From positions 1,166,501-1,230,500 of the forward strand of contig NZ_CP110128.1 of assembly GCF_028471945.1 (NCBI RefSeq): a stretch of DNA of 64,000 nt. Direction: 5' to 3'. Shown here piece by piece: positions 55,529 through 64,000 of this stretch (within the stretch, counting starts at the first letter, position 1; every line of letters begins with the position of its first letter). Under the pieces are notes generated by a model. The model was given only the letters and a program-made list of their open reading frames with translations, did no database searches and was not told where the DNA came from. A program made the translations under genes and the position numbers. Source of the stretch: Pseudomonas sp. WJP1. GTDB lineage: Bacteria; Pseudomonadota; Gammaproteobacteria; Pseudomonadales; Pseudomonadaceae.

Positions 55529-56257
55529 CTATGTTGGAGGGTAAATGCTGGATATAAGTTGTTTGTCTTTTTCCGAAAGTGTCCAGGTCTTGGTGATGGC
55601 TTCACCTTTCCAGATCACTGCCTTGCAAAATCCGTAATGCATGATTGATGACTGATCGTATGGACCCAGTGCTTCAATATTTTTAAGCTTCTTAAAGATA
55701 TTGAAGTGTGTCATCTCTTTTGACCAGCCATTTTTTTCTTTACAGATTCGGTATACGGCGGATGTATTCCAGTCGATGTTGGCATCAGGATGTTGATGCT
55801 CGTGCTGCAGGCCGAGAGCGTGACCGAACTCGTGCAATATATAAGAAATCCATGTGTCTATATTGTGCGCTTGGCGCAAATCAAGTTGCATGGTTGCTTC
55901 ATCAGCGGGAGCATTCAGGGCGTCTGCTCCAATGCGCGACCAGTTTCCCGGGTCTTCACTTTGGTCGGCTACTCTTATCTGCGCCTGTGTAGGGTCGGTG
56001 ACGTACTCTATCTTCAGGTTGATGTGGGGGGTCCACTGTTCGACTGCCGATTTAAATATTTCCTGGAATCGTTTGTTTTTGAATAGAAAAGCTATTTTCA
56101 AAGTGCTGTGCTGGGGCCAATACAGAGATGGAGTGCCAAAGGCGCGTTTGATGCGCATATTGCCGCCGCTGTTTTTGCCTTCTATCGAAGTGTCATAGTT
56201 GGCTTCGATGTCAACAGGTGGAAGGCCTCCACAAATATCCAGTGTTTCCGAGTCCAT
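55529..56257 (-). CDS. Metzincin zinc protease (astacin/matrixin-like) in an AT-rich islet
   Basis: A 242-residue protein with the zinc motif HEFGHALGLQHEH (H-E-x-x-H-x-x-G-x-x-H-E) and a Met-turn SSIMHYGF, so an M12A or M10-like peptidase. There is no signal peptide or secretion tail, and the N-terminal ~35 residues (DICGGLPPVDIEANY) could act as a short pro-region: a Cys in C-G-x-x-P resembles a cysteine switch, but this is inference. The catalytic part starts near LYWPQHSTLKIAFLFKN. The gene and its flanks (55502-56490) are clearly richer in A+T than the neighbours, which suggests recent horizontal gain. It sits alone between the antiporter and dapC. Confidence 0.83.
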   Translation of the reverse strand: MDSETLDICGGLPPVDIEANYDTSIEGKNSGGNMRIKRAFGTPSLYWPQHSTLKIAFLFKNKRFQEIFKSAVEQWTPHINLKIEYVTDPTQAQIRVADQSEDPGNWSRIGADALNAPADEATMQLDLRQAHNIDTWISYILHEFGHALGLQHEHQHPDANIDWNTSAVYRICKEKNGWSKEMTHFNIFKKLKNIEALGPYDQSSIMHYGFCKAVIWKGEAITKTWTLSEKDKQLISSIYPPT

Positions 56258-56498
56258 GCGAGTGATATCCGAAATGATGATTTAGCGATTGTTGAGTTTT
56301 TATGTTTTGCAAGGTTGCCCAGGATCTTATGCTGGTTGAGTGTGGCGAAAATACTATCGCTGTGATGATGGGGGGTGAAGTGTTAGTTTTGTTCTTTATG
56401 TTGCGTGGCTTTGGATGGTGAGCAATAAAAGGCTGTTATGTGGTCTGCGGTATATGTTTGGAAATTTTCAAGTCGCGGTAACTAACCCAGAATTAAGA
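56258..56498. other. AT-rich gap upstream of the metzincin gene, no gene seen
   Basis: I see no open frame with gene character on either strand. It should contain the promoter for the metzincin gene and marks the right side of the compositionally unusual islet. It ends at the dapC terminator. Confidence 0.5.
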
Positions 56499-56526
56499 TC
56501 CCGCCGCTGCATTGCACAGGGCGGGA
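56499..56526 (-). terminator. Terminator-like hairpin after dapC
   Basis: An inverted repeat tcccgc / gcggga with a 16-base loop, followed on the minus strand by the T-rich tcttaattct. It lies 10 bp beyond the dapC stop. Confidence 0.6.
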
Positions 56527-56535
56527 CGCTCTTGC

Positions 56536-57735
56536 TTATTTTTTTGCAGTAATAAACGCACGAATCCGCTCTGCAGCTTCAACACACTCGGCCAGCGGCG
56601 CAACCAGCGCCATGCGCACACGCCCGGCACCCGGATTGACGCCATCGACATCCCGTGACAGGTAGGAGCCTGGCACCACGGTCACATGCTCCTGCTCGAA
56701 CAGGTCGCGGCAGAAGGCGGCGTCGTCACCGGCCACATTCGGCCACAGGTAGAAACTGCCATCGGGGCGTTGTACGTCCAGAACCGGGCTGAGGATTTCC
56801 AGTACGGCGTCGAACTTCTCGCGATACAGCGCACGGTTGGCGCGCACATGCACTTCGTCGTTCCACGCAGCAACGCTGGCCAGCTGGGTCTGAACCGGCA
56901 TCGCGCAGCCGTGGTAGGTGCGATAGAGCAGGAAGCCCTTGAGGATATCCGCGTCACCGGCAACAAAACCGGAACGCAGGCCCGGCAGGTTGGAGCGCTT
57001 GGACAGGCTGTGGAATACCACGCAGCGCTTGAAATCCTGGCGACCCAGTTCCGCGCAAGCGCTGAGCAGGCCTGGCGGTGGGGTTTGTTCGTCGAAGTAC
57101 AGTTCGCTGTAGCACTCGTCCGCAGCGATCACGAAGTCGTATTCATCAGCCAGGGCGATCAGCTTTTTCAGGGTCTCGGCCGGGATCAGCGCGCCGGTCG
57201 GGTTACCCGGCGAGCACAGGAACAGGATCTGGCAGCGTTTCCAGATGTCCGGGGAAACGGCATCGAAATCCGGGTTGAAGCCGTTTTCATCCAGGCACGG
57301 CAGGTAGTGCGGCTTGGCCCCGGCGAGGAACGCGGCGCCTTCGTAGATCTGATAGAAGGGGTTCGGGCTGACCACCAGCGCGTCGTCGCCACGGTTGACC
57401 ACGGTCTGGGTGAAGGCGAACAGCGCTTCACGGGTGCCGTTGACCGGCAGCACGTTGCGCGCCGGGTCGATCCAGCCGTTCGGAACGTTGAAACGACGTT
57501 CACACCAGGCAGCGATGGCCTCGCGCAGCTCCGGGATACCGAGTGTGGTCGGGTACACCGCCATCTTTTCCAGATTACTGGCCAGCGCTTCGGCAACGAA
57601 GCTCGGCGAACGGTGTTTCGGTTCGCCGATCGACAGCGCGATAGGGCGCTTGTCCGGGTTGGGCGTGACGCTGCCGAGCAGGGCGCGGAGTTTCTCGAAC
57701 GGGTAGGGCTGGAGCTGCGACAAAGCGTTGTTCAT
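56536..57735 (-). CDS. dapC: Succinyldiaminopimelate transaminase
   Basis: A 399-residue PLP-dependent class I/II aminotransferase that makes N-succinyl-2-amino-6-ketopimelate's amino form in the lysine/DAP route. I start at MNNALSQLQPYPFEKLRALL (ATG complement ending 57735); the open frame continues upstream into a REPIN. The PLP Lys lies in VVFHSLSKRSNLPGLRSGF, and substrate/cofactor motifs include LFLCSPGNPTGALI and VIAADECYSELYF. It is the DapC type of pseudomonads. It lies downstream of glnD on the same strand, with a REPIN between. Confidence 0.92.
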   Translation of the reverse strand: MNNALSQLQPYPFEKLRALLGSVTPNPDKRPIALSIGEPKHRSPSFVAEALASNLEKMAVYPTTLGIPELREAIAAWCERRFNVPNGWIDPARNVLPVNGTREALFAFTQTVVNRGDDALVVSPNPFYQIYEGAAFLAGAKPHYLPCLDENGFNPDFDAVSPDIWKRCQILFLCSPGNPTGALIPAETLKKLIALADEYDFVIAADECYSELYFDEQTPPPGLLSACAELGRQDFKRCVVFHSLSKRSNLPGLRSGFVAGDADILKGFLLYRTYHGCAMPVQTQLASVAAWNDEVHVRANRALYREKFDAVLEILSPVLDVQRPDGSFYLWPNVAGDDAAFCRDLFEQEHVTVVPGSYLSRDVDGVNPGAGRVRMALVAPLAECVEAAERIRAFITAKK

Positions 57736-57750
57736 TGATGAATCTCGTTC

Positions 57751-57854
57751 GGTGTAGGAGCGAGCATGCTCGCGATGGTCGTTAACGATAATGCGCTCAT
57801 GCTGGTTCAACGCGGCGTTTGCGAGTTTTTCGCGAGCAAGCTCGCTCCTACAGA
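57751..57854. repeat. REPIN between dapC and glnD
   Basis: Arms tgtaggagcgagcatgctcg and cgcgagcaagctcgctccta, with aacgataatgcgc after the left arm, a feature it partly shares with the copies at 20568 and 46564. Confidence 0.85.
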
Positions 57855-57873
57855 AGGGCGGGCCATTGTTGAT

Positions 57874-60576
57874 TCAGATACTGATGCGCGACAGTTTGAT
57901 ATCGGGTTCCTGGTTGACGCTCAATTGTTCCACGATTGCGTCCTGCAAACGACTGCACAGCAACGGGTCGGACAGCGGCTGGTTGTTCGCGTCGGTGATG
58001 AAGAACACGTCTTCCACGCGTTCGCCGAGGGTGGCGATCTTGGCGTTCTGCAGCGACAGGTCGAACTCCAGGAAGATCGTCCCGACTCGCGCCAGCAGGC
58101 CTGGGCGGTCGGGGGCGGTCAGTTCCAGCACGGTCACCGGACGCTGGGCGTCGTTGTGGATCGTCACCTGTGGTGCAAAGGCGAAATGCTTGAGCTGGCG
58201 CGGCACCCGACGCTGGATGATCGTCGGGTAGTCGTCCGGATTACGCAGGGCTTCGGTCAGGCCGTCACGGATCTGCTTGACCCGTGCCGGATTATCGCCG
58301 ATCGAGTCGCCGTCGGTGTCGAGCACGATGTAGGTGTCGAGGGTGAACTGGCTGCTGGAGGTGATGACCCGGGCGTCATGGATGTTCAGGTTGAGCTGGT
58401 CCATCGCGGCCACGGTCACGGCGAAGAAATCGTGCTGGTCCGGTGCGTAGATGAAGATCTGCGTGCCGCCCTCGAACTCGCGTTGGGTGGTTTCCTTGAT
58501 CAGCACCAGCGGCCCGCCGTCGGCCGGCTGCTGGAGGATCGCATCGCTGTGCCAGGCGACGTCGCCGGCGGTGTGGCGCAGGAAGTAGTCATCCCCCAAT
58601 TGCGCCCACAATTGCTCGACGTCGTCCGGGTCGGTGCCACCGCGCACCAGGATGTCCAGCGCGGCGCTCTGGGTCTGGCGGATCTGCTCTTCGCGGTCCA
58701 CCGGGTTTTCCAGGCCGCGACGCAGGGCGCGCTTGGTTTCGGTGTAGAGCTGGCGCAGCAGGCTGGCCCGCCAGGAGTTCCACAGCGTCGGGTTGGTGGC
58801 GTTGATGTCGGCGACCGTCAGCACATACAGGTAGTCGAGGCGGGTTTCATCGCCCACGGTCTGGGCGAAATCATGGATCACCTGCGGGTCGGACAAATCC
58901 TTGCGCTGGGCCGTGGTCGACATTACCAAGTGGTTTTGCACCAGCCAGACGATCAGGCGGCTGTCCCACACCGGCAGTTGATGGCGCTGGCAGAAGGCCT
59001 CGGCGTCCACCGCGCCAATTTCCGAGTGATCGCCATGCCGGCCCTTGCCGATGTCGTGGTACAGGCCGGCCAGGTAGATCAGTTCAGGCTTGGGCAGCTT
59101 GGCCATGAGCTTGCTGGCCAGCGGGAATTTTTCCGAGACCTGGGTGTACTGCAGCTTACGCAGGTGCTTGATCAGGTTCAGGGTGTGGGCGTCAACCGTA
59201 TAGATGTGGAACAGGTCGTGCTGCATCTGGCCGACGATGAATCCGAATTCCGGTAGATAACGCCCGAGAATGCCGTAGCGGTTCATCCGGCGCAGGTTGC
59301 GGTGGATGCCGATCTTGCACTTGAACAGCTCGATGAACAGGCTGGTGTTGCGTATGTCGTTGCGGAAGTCGTCGTTGATCAGGTGCCGATTTTCGCGCAA
59401 CAGACGAATGGTGTCGGCGCGCACACCCTTGATTTCCGGTTGCTGGGCCATCAGCACGAAGATCTCGAGCATGGCGAACGGCGTGCGGCGGAACACGTTG
59501 TCGTTGCGCGCCTCGATGTAGCCGTCGTGCAGCTGGAATCGCGAGTTGACCGGTTGTGGCGGCGCGGCATCCTCCGGCGCGAGGATGACTTCCTCGAAGT
59601 GCTGGATGATCAGGTCGCTGAGCTGGGCAATGCTCATGACCACGCGGAAATACTGCTGCATGAAGTTTTCGACGGCTTGCTTGGCGTCGTCGCCCTGGAA
59701 TCCCAGCAGCCCGGCAATGGTGCGCTGGTGATCGAACAGCAGGCGGTCTTCGGAGCGACCGGCGAGCATGTGCAGCGCGTAGCGCACCTTCCACAAGAAC
59801 TCCTGGGAGGAGGCCAGCAGGGCGTTCTCGCTTTCGACCAGGAAACCTTCGCCGGCCAGTGCCCGCAGGTTCAGGGTGCCGTACTCGCGACGGGCCACCC
59901 AGAGAATCGTCTGGATATCCCGCAGTCCGCCGGGCGAGCCCTTGACGTTGGGTTCCAGGTTGTATTCGGTGTCGTTGTACTTGTGGTGCCGGGCTTTCTG
60001 CTCGGCGCGCTTGGCCAGGAAGAAGTCCTTGCTCGGCCACATGTGCGCGGTGCTGGTGACATCCAGCATGCGCTGGCGCAGGTGTTCGGGACCGGTGATG
60101 GTGCGGCTTTCCATCAGGTTGGTCACGACCGTCAGGTCGGCGCGGGCTTCCTCGGCGCACTCGTCAACCGAGCGAACGCTCTGGCCGACTTCCAGGCCGA
60201 TGTCCCACAGCAGGGTCAGGAAACGCTCGATGGGATCACGGAAAACCTCGTGATCCGCACTGTCCAGCAGGATCAGCAGGTCGATATCGGAATAAGGATG
60301 CAATTCGCCACGACCGTAGCCGCCGACCGCGACCAGCGCGATGTCGGCGTCCTCGCTCCAGTTGAATTGCTCCCAGGCCTTTTGCAGGATGTTGTCGACG
60401 AACCAGGCGCGGTCCTCGATCAGGCGGCGAATGTCCCGGCCGCTGCGAAAGCGCCCGTCGAGCACTTCGCGAGCCTGGCGGATCGCCTTCTTGAAGGCCG
60501 CGATCGGGCTGGCCTTCAGGGCCAGTTCAGCCTGGAACTGGCCACGATCGAAGAGTTCGGGATCCACCTGCGGCAT
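57874..60576 (-). CDS. glnD: PII uridylyltransferase / uridylyl-removing enzyme
   Basis: A 900-residue nitrogen sensor that uridylylates PII (GlnB/GlnK) when glutamine is low and removes UMP when it is high. Domains in order: nucleotidyltransferase with [20 protein letters not shown] (about 85-105), PII-UT helical linker, HD domain with [20 protein letters not shown] (about 500-520), and two C-terminal ACT domains that bind glutamine ([20 protein letters not shown], then [20 protein letters not shown]). The length is typical. It lies 40 bp downstream of map and may share its transcript. Confidence 0.96.
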   Translation of the reverse strand: MPQVDPELFDRGQFQAELALKASPIAAFKKAIRQAREVLDGRFRSGRDIRRLIEDRAWFVDNILQKAWEQFNWSEDADIALVAVGGYGRGELHPYSDIDLLILLDSADHEVFRDPIERFLTLLWDIGLEVGQSVRSVDECAEEARADLTVVTNLMESRTITGPEHLRQRMLDVTSTAHMWPSKDFFLAKRAEQKARHHKYNDTEYNLEPNVKGSPGGLRDIQTILWVARREYGTLNLRALAGEGFLVESENALLASSQEFLWKVRYALHMLAGRSEDRLLFDHQRTIAGLLGFQGDDAKQAVENFMQQYFRVVMSIAQLSDLIIQHFEEVILAPEDAAPPQPVNSRFQLHDGYIEARNDNVFRRTPFAMLEIFVLMAQQPEIKGVRADTIRLLRENRHLINDDFRNDIRNTSLFIELFKCKIGIHRNLRRMNRYGILGRYLPEFGFIVGQMQHDLFHIYTVDAHTLNLIKHLRKLQYTQVSEKFPLASKLMAKLPKPELIYLAGLYHDIGKGRHGDHSEIGAVDAEAFCQRHQLPVWDSRLIVWLVQNHLVMSTTAQRKDLSDPQVIHDFAQTVGDETRLDYLYVLTVADINATNPTLWNSWRASLLRQLYTETKRALRRGLENPVDREEQIRQTQSAALDILVRGGTDPDDVEQLWAQLGDDYFLRHTAGDVAWHSDAILQQPADGGPLVLIKETTQREFEGGTQIFIYAPDQHDFFAVTVAAMDQLNLNIHDARVITSSSQFTLDTYIVLDTDGDSIGDNPARVKQIRDGLTEALRNPDDYPTIIQRRVPRQLKHFAFAPQVTIHNDAQRPVTVLELTAPDRPGLLARVGTIFLEFDLSLQNAKIATLGERVEDVFFITDANNQPLSDPLLCSRLQDAIVEQLSVNQEPDIKLSRISI

Positions 60577-60616
60577 CGATTGCTTTCCTTTCTATAGGCT
60601 GGGTACGGTGACGGGA

Positions 60617-61399
60617 TCAGGCCGAAACGCGGGGGATGGTGTCATCGCTGCGCAGGGTGAAGATCTCGTAGCCGGTTTCGGTCACCAGCAGGGTGTGTTC
60701 CCACTGGGCCGACAGCTTGCGGTCCTTGGTGATCGCGGTCCAGCCATCGCCCAGCACCTTGGTGTCGGCGCGGCCCTGGTTGATCATCGGCTCGATGGTG
60801 AAGGTCATGCCGGCCTTCAGTTCCATGCCGGTGCCGGCACGGCCGTAATGCAGGATCTGCGGCTCTTCATGGAACACCTTGCCGATGCCGTGGCCGCAGA
60901 ACTCGCGAACCACCGAAAAGCCGTTTTTCTCGGCGTGCTTCTGGATGATTTCACCGATGTCGCCCAGGCGGCAGCCGGGCTTGACGATCTCGATTGCCTT
61001 GTACATGCATTCCTGGGTCACTTGCGACAGGCGCTCGGCCCAGACCGGCACCGTGCCGACGTGGAACATGCGGCTGGTGTCGCCGTGGTAGCCGTCCTTG
61101 ATGACCGTGACGTCGATGTTCAGGGTATCGCCATCCTTGAGCGGCTTGTCGTTCGGGATGCCGTGGCAGACCACATGGTTGATCGAGGTGCAGATTGACT
61201 TCGGGTAGCCCTTGTAGTTCAGCGGGGCAGGGATGGCCTTCTGTTCGTTGACGATATAGTCGTGACAGATCTGGTTGAGTTGATCGGTGGTGACGCCCGG
61301 CTTGACATATTCGGCAATCATTTCCAGCACATCGGCGGCCAGTTTTCCGGCGATGCGCATTTTTGCGATGTCCTCGGGGGTTTTGAGGGTGACGGTCAT
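60617..61399 (-). CDS. map: Methionine aminopeptidase, type I
   Basis: A 260-residue cytoplasmic metalloenzyme that removes the N-terminal Met from new proteins. The two metals are held by Asp in TLNIDVTVIKDGYHGDTSRM, His in GHGIGKVFHEEP and Glu in MTFTIEPM and (near the C-term) QWEHTLLVTETGYEI; the substrate His is in INHVVCHGIPND. It is divergent from rpsB with a 372-bp gap, as in many gammaproteobacteria, and precedes glnD. Confidence 0.96.
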   Translation of the reverse strand: MTVTLKTPEDIAKMRIAGKLAADVLEMIAEYVKPGVTTDQLNQICHDYIVNEQKAIPAPLNYKGYPKSICTSINHVVCHGIPNDKPLKDGDTLNIDVTVIKDGYHGDTSRMFHVGTVPVWAERLSQVTQECMYKAIEIVKPGCRLGDIGEIIQKHAEKNGFSVVREFCGHGIGKVFHEEPQILHYGRAGTGMELKAGMTFTIEPMINQGRADTKVLGDGWTAITKDRKLSAQWEHTLLVTETGYEIFTLRSDDTIPRVSA

Positions 61400-61602
61400 A
61401 CAGGCTCTCTCTGCGCTCGATGGCGCTTTCTAAACGAAAAGGGCGTTGCGCGATCGATCTTCGCAGCCCTGAAAAACGCGATTCTAACAGACGATCAGCG
61501 CAAATCCGCGGCTCCGTAGATCGCTTCTCTCTATAGAATGGCGCATTCCGGGCCGATTCCAAGGGATGGTGGCGTGCGTTTGCCTCGATTTCAGAATCCG
61601 GG

Positions 61603-61663
61603 TTCCGTTTTTTCCTGCCCTGTGGTATAAAATGCGCCGCTTTCCGGGGATGCCCCGAAAAGC
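61603..61663 (+). promoter_or_regulatory. rpsB promoter and 5' leader hairpin
   Basis: A -10 tataaa (61626-61631) has a weak -35 ttccgt (61603-61608) at 17 bp. Directly after the expected start site lies a stem gctttccgggg / ccccgaaaagc (61639-61663, one mismatch). The remaining ~110-base leader is purine/GT rich. In E. coli S2 represses rpsB-tsf through its leader; a similar role is likely here. The gap 61400-61602 holds the map promoter on the other strand, with nothing else clear. Confidence 0.55.
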
Positions 61664-61771
61664 TTAAATCCACACACGTGTCGACACGATGACCTGGGTG
61701 CCGCAAGCGAAATGCTGGTGGTTGGTCATTGGGATACGTGGAGGCCAAACCCGACTTATTAAGGAACTATC

Positions 61772-62509
61772 ATGTCCCAAGTCAACATGCGCGATATGCT
61801 GAAGGCCGGTGTGCACTTCGGTCACCAGACCCGTTACTGGAACCCGAAAATGGGTAAATACATTTTCGGCGCGCGTAACAAGATCCACATCATCAACCTT
61901 GAAAAAACCCTGCCAATGTTCAACGAAGCTCTGACTTTCGTAGAGCGCCTGGCCCAGGGCAAAAACAAGATTCTGTTCGTCGGCACCAAGCGTTCCGCTG
62001 GCAAGATCGTTGCTGAAGAAGCAGCACGTTGCGGTTCGCCGTACGTCGATCACCGCTGGTTGGGCGGCATGCTGACCAACTTCAAGACCATCCGTGCTTC
62101 CATCAAGCGTCTGCGTGACCTTGAAGTACAAGCCGAAGACGGTACTTTCGCCAAGCTGACCAAGAAAGAAGCGCTGATGCGCTCCCGTGACCTGGAAAAG
62201 CTGGATCGTTCCCTGGGTGGTATCAAGGACATGGGCGGTCTGCCAGACGCTCTGTTCGTTATCGACGTTGATCACGAGCGCATCGCGATCACCGAAGCCA
62301 ACAAGCTGGGCATCCCGGTTATCGGCGTAGTCGATACCAACAGCAGCCCGGAAGGCGTTGACTACATCATCCCAGGCAACGATGACGCAATCCGCGCTAT
62401 CCAGCTGTACATGGGTTCGATGGCTGACGCTGTTATCCGTGGTCGCAACAACGTTGCTGGCGGCACCGAAGTTTTCGTTGAAGAAGCTCCGGCAGCTGCA
62501 GCTGAGTAA
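61772..62509 (+). CDS. rpsB: 30S ribosomal protein S2
   Basis: A 245-residue small-subunit protein bound at the 16S 3' side near the mRNA exit. The opening [20 protein letters not shown] and blocks [35 protein letters not shown] and [20 protein letters not shown] are characteristic. The ribosome-binding site is taaggaac. Codon use is strongly biased, as for ribosomal genes. tsf follows after a terminator/attenuator hairpin. Confidence 0.98.
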   Translation: MSQVNMRDMLKAGVHFGHQTRYWNPKMGKYIFGARNKIHIINLEKTLPMFNEALTFVERLAQGKNKILFVGTKRSAGKIVAEEAARCGSPYVDHRWLGGMLTNFKTIRASIKRLRDLEVQAEDGTFAKLTKKEALMRSRDLEKLDRSLGGIKDMGGLPDALFVIDVDHERIAITEANKLGIPVIGVVDTNSSPEGVDYIIPGNDDAIRAIQLYMGSMADAVIRGRNNVAGGTEVFVEEAPAAAAE

Positions 62510-62537
62510 TTGACGCCCTGGCGTTGACTCAGTAAGC

Positions 62538-62562
62538 AAAAAGGGGGCTTGGCCCCCTTTTT
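62538..62562 (+). terminator. Hairpin between rpsB and tsf
   Basis: A stem aaaaggggg-cttgg-cccccttttt followed by gcc, 29 bp after the rpsB stop. It probably attenuates read-through, so tsf would be less transcribed than rpsB unless it has its own promoter. Confidence 0.85.
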
Positions 62563-62699
62563 GCCACCTCGAAAACCGTTTGTCGGCGCCCACTGCTCTA
62601 TCTGTAACGTGCGGCAGCTAACAAGGGTGGTTCGGGAAGAATTGAACGCCCGTTCGATCGGGTGGAATGGTTGATAACCTATCCAAGAGGAATTTTGAA

Positions 62700-63563
62700 A
62701 TGGCAGAGATTACTGCAGCGTTGGTCAAAGAACTGCGCGAGCGTACCGGCGAAGGCATGATGGACTGCAAAAAGGCCTTGACCAAGGCTGGCGGCGACAT
62801 CGAAAAAGCCATTGATGACATGCGTGCTTCGGGCGCCATCAAGGCTGCCAAGAAAGCGGGCAACGTTGCCGCTGAAGGCGCCATCGCCATCAAGGCTGAC
62901 GACAAGTCCGCCGTACTGCTGGAAGTGAACTCGCAGACCGACTTCCTGGCCCTGCAAGACGACTTCAAGAACTTCGTTGCTGCCAGCGTAGAAAAAGCCT
63001 TCGCCGAAAAACTGACCGACGCAGCTCCGCTGATCGCCGCTCAGGAATCGGCTCGTGAAGCCCTGGTGGCCAAAGTTGGCGAAAACGTCAACATCCGTCG
63101 CCTGGTTCGCGTTGAAGGTGACGTGGTCGGTACTTACCTGCACGGTAACAAGATCGGTGTTGCTGTTGTTCTCAAGGGCGGCGATGTTCAGCTGGCCAAA
63201 GAGATCGCCATGCACGTGGCTGCAAGCAACCCTGAGTTCCTGCTGCCATCGCAGGTTTCGCCAGAAGCCATCGAACGTGAAAAGGGCGTTTTCCTGTCCT
63301 TGAACGAAGACAAGATGAAAGGCAAGCCAGCTGAAATCGTCGAGAAGATGATTGCTGGTCGTATCACCAAGTTCCTGGCCGAAGCCAGCCTGGTTGAGCA
63401 GGCTTTCGTCATGAACCCGGAAGTTACCGTAGGCGCCCTGGCCAAGAAAGCCGGCGCTGAAATCGTTTCCTTCACCTACTTCAAGGTTGGCGAAGGCATC
63501 GAGAAGCCAGTAGACAACTTCGCTGAAGAAGTTGCTGCACAGCTGGCTGCCGCCAAGCAATAA
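62700..63563 (+). CDS. tsf: Elongation factor Ts
   Basis: A 287-residue guanine-nucleotide exchange factor for EF-Tu. I start at the ATG at 62700 (MAEITAALVKELRERTGEGM), preceded by aagaggaa, not at an upstream in-frame start. EF-Tu-contact blocks are present: MMDCKKALTKAGGDIEKAID, LLEVNSQTDFLALQ, and the C-terminal EKPVDNFAEEVAAQ. It forms the usual rpsB-tsf pair, followed by a terminator and then pyrH. Confidence 0.98.
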   Translation: MAEITAALVKELRERTGEGMMDCKKALTKAGGDIEKAIDDMRASGAIKAAKKAGNVAAEGAIAIKADDKSAVLLEVNSQTDFLALQDDFKNFVAASVEKAFAEKLTDAAPLIAAQESAREALVAKVGENVNIRRLVRVEGDVVGTYLHGNKIGVAVVLKGGDVQLAKEIAMHVAASNPEFLLPSQVSPEAIEREKGVFLSLNEDKMKGKPAEIVEKMIAGRITKFLAEASLVEQAFVMNPEVTVGALAKKAGAEIVSFTYFKVGEGIEKPVDNFAEEVAAQLAAAKQ

Positions 63564-63588
63564 GACGGTTTTTTAACTGTCGCCCTGA

Positions 63589-63622
63589 AGAGGCTGCCCG
63601 CTCACGCGCGCAGCCTCTTTTC
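63589..63622 (+). terminator. Rho-independent terminator after tsf
   Basis: A strong stem aagaggctgc / gcagcctctt with a 12-base loop, ending in a short T-run. Confidence 0.85.
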
Positions 63623-63772
63623 AGATGGGTTGCCAATTTTTATTGGTTTCCGTTTGGAACTGGCTTACAAAGCCATGTTCCGATGGCGCTGAAGCAGCGC
63701 CACGCTAGAGTGAACGCCAGCTGAAAACAGCTCGCAAAGAATTTTTAAAATACGCCGCAGGAGAGATTCGCA

Positions 63773-64000
63773 ATGGCTCAGCAGGGCAGTGGTTATCAGG
63801 CTCGCTATAAACGCATTCTACTCAAGCTTAGCGGCGAGGCCCTGATGGGCTCGGAAGAGTTCGGGATCGATCCGAAAGTTCTGGATCGCATGGCGCTGGA
63901 AGTCGGCCAACTGGTTGGCATCGGTGTCCAGGTCGGTCTGGTGATCGGCGGCGGCAACCTGTTCCGCGGCGAAGCGCTGAGCAAGGCCGGCATGGATCGG
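63773..64000 (+). CDS. pyrH: UMP kinase, 5' part only (cut by right edge)
   Basis: The first 76 codons of UMP kinase, which makes UDP from UMP using ATP. The start ATG is preceded by the ribosome-binding site caggagag, giving [20 protein letters not shown]. The Gly-rich nucleotide sites are present ([19 protein letters not shown] and [11 protein letters not shown]). The frame is open at the window edge. The usual order rpsB-tsf-pyrH-frr suggests frr follows. Confidence 0.95.

Noticed and set aside
57736..57810. A longer N-terminus for DapC starting 25 codons upstream
   Set aside because: The extra residues run into the REPIN and do not resemble the family; MNNALSQLQPYPFEKL is the expected start.

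Overview
The window is a piece of a Pseudomonas chromosome, most likely from the P. fluorescens group. Evidence is the high GC content with strong third-position bias, a complete wsp operon, the order prfB-lysS / ppc / adk / mexL-mexJK / plsB / csdA-dapD / glnD-map-rpsB-tsf-pyrH (which I recall as also running across one region of the P. aeruginosa chromosome), and many Pseudomonas-type REP/REPIN palindromes between genes. I see no rRNA, tRNA, CRISPR array, IS element or prophage. Coding is dense, and most genes are housekeeping.

Region by region. 1-4.9 kb: a minus-strand polyamine/putrescine catabolism unit with a LysR regulator, gamma-aminobutyraldehyde dehydrogenase (patD), a YdcS-type binding protein and an ABC ATPase cut by the left edge. 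5.0-6.2 kb: an orphan fimbrillin-like secreted protein and a DUF533/TerB-like membrane protein. 6.5-14.9 kb: the whole surface-sensing Wsp chemosensory operon wspA-B-C-D-E-F-R, ending in the diguanylate cyclase WspR. 15.0-18.5 kb: prfB with its programmed +1 frameshift, lysS, and a TetR regulator. 18.7-22 kb: a lipoprotein, a DUF1704 (MATCAP-like) putative metallopeptidase, a lipoprotein alpha/beta hydrolase and a small membrane protein. 22-24 kb: an OmpA/DUF4398 envelope-stress pair behind an AlgU-like promoter, plus a conserved small protein. 24.1-33 kb: ppc, adk, tsaB, a DUF72 protein, a PEP-mutase-like enzyme, an extensin-like protein, a repeat-containing unknown protein and rsmJ. 33-38 kb: the divergent mexL / mexJK efflux locus. 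38-39.9 kb: a highly structured dispersed repeat and a class II Fic enzyme, which look like an accessory insertion. 39.9-43.6 kb: a DUF4197 protein, a YbaY-type lipoprotein and plsB. 43.7-49.4 kb: a cold-shock protein, a hypothetical, rlmA, dapE and the GH17-GT2 glucan synthase ndvB. 49.5-53.7 kb: tcdA, csdE, csdA, dapD and an ArsC/YffB-like reductase. 53.8-57.7 kb: a Na+/H+ antiporter, an AT-rich islet coding a metzincin protease, and dapC. 57.8-64 kb: glnD and map, then divergently rpsB, tsf and the start of pyrH.

Functionally, the window joins surface sensing and c-di-GMP output (wsp) with envelope and biofilm genes (ndvB, OmpA pair, mexJK), and holds three lysine/diaminopimelate genes (dapE, dapD, dapC) within about 12 kb. 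The least explained parts are the AT-rich metzincin gene, the structured repeat next to fic, the DUF1704 protein, the tandem-repeat protein at 31.4-32.0 kb, and the several REPIN architectures. I did not find a convincing wholly new multi-gene system; the unusual items are listed as separate findings.
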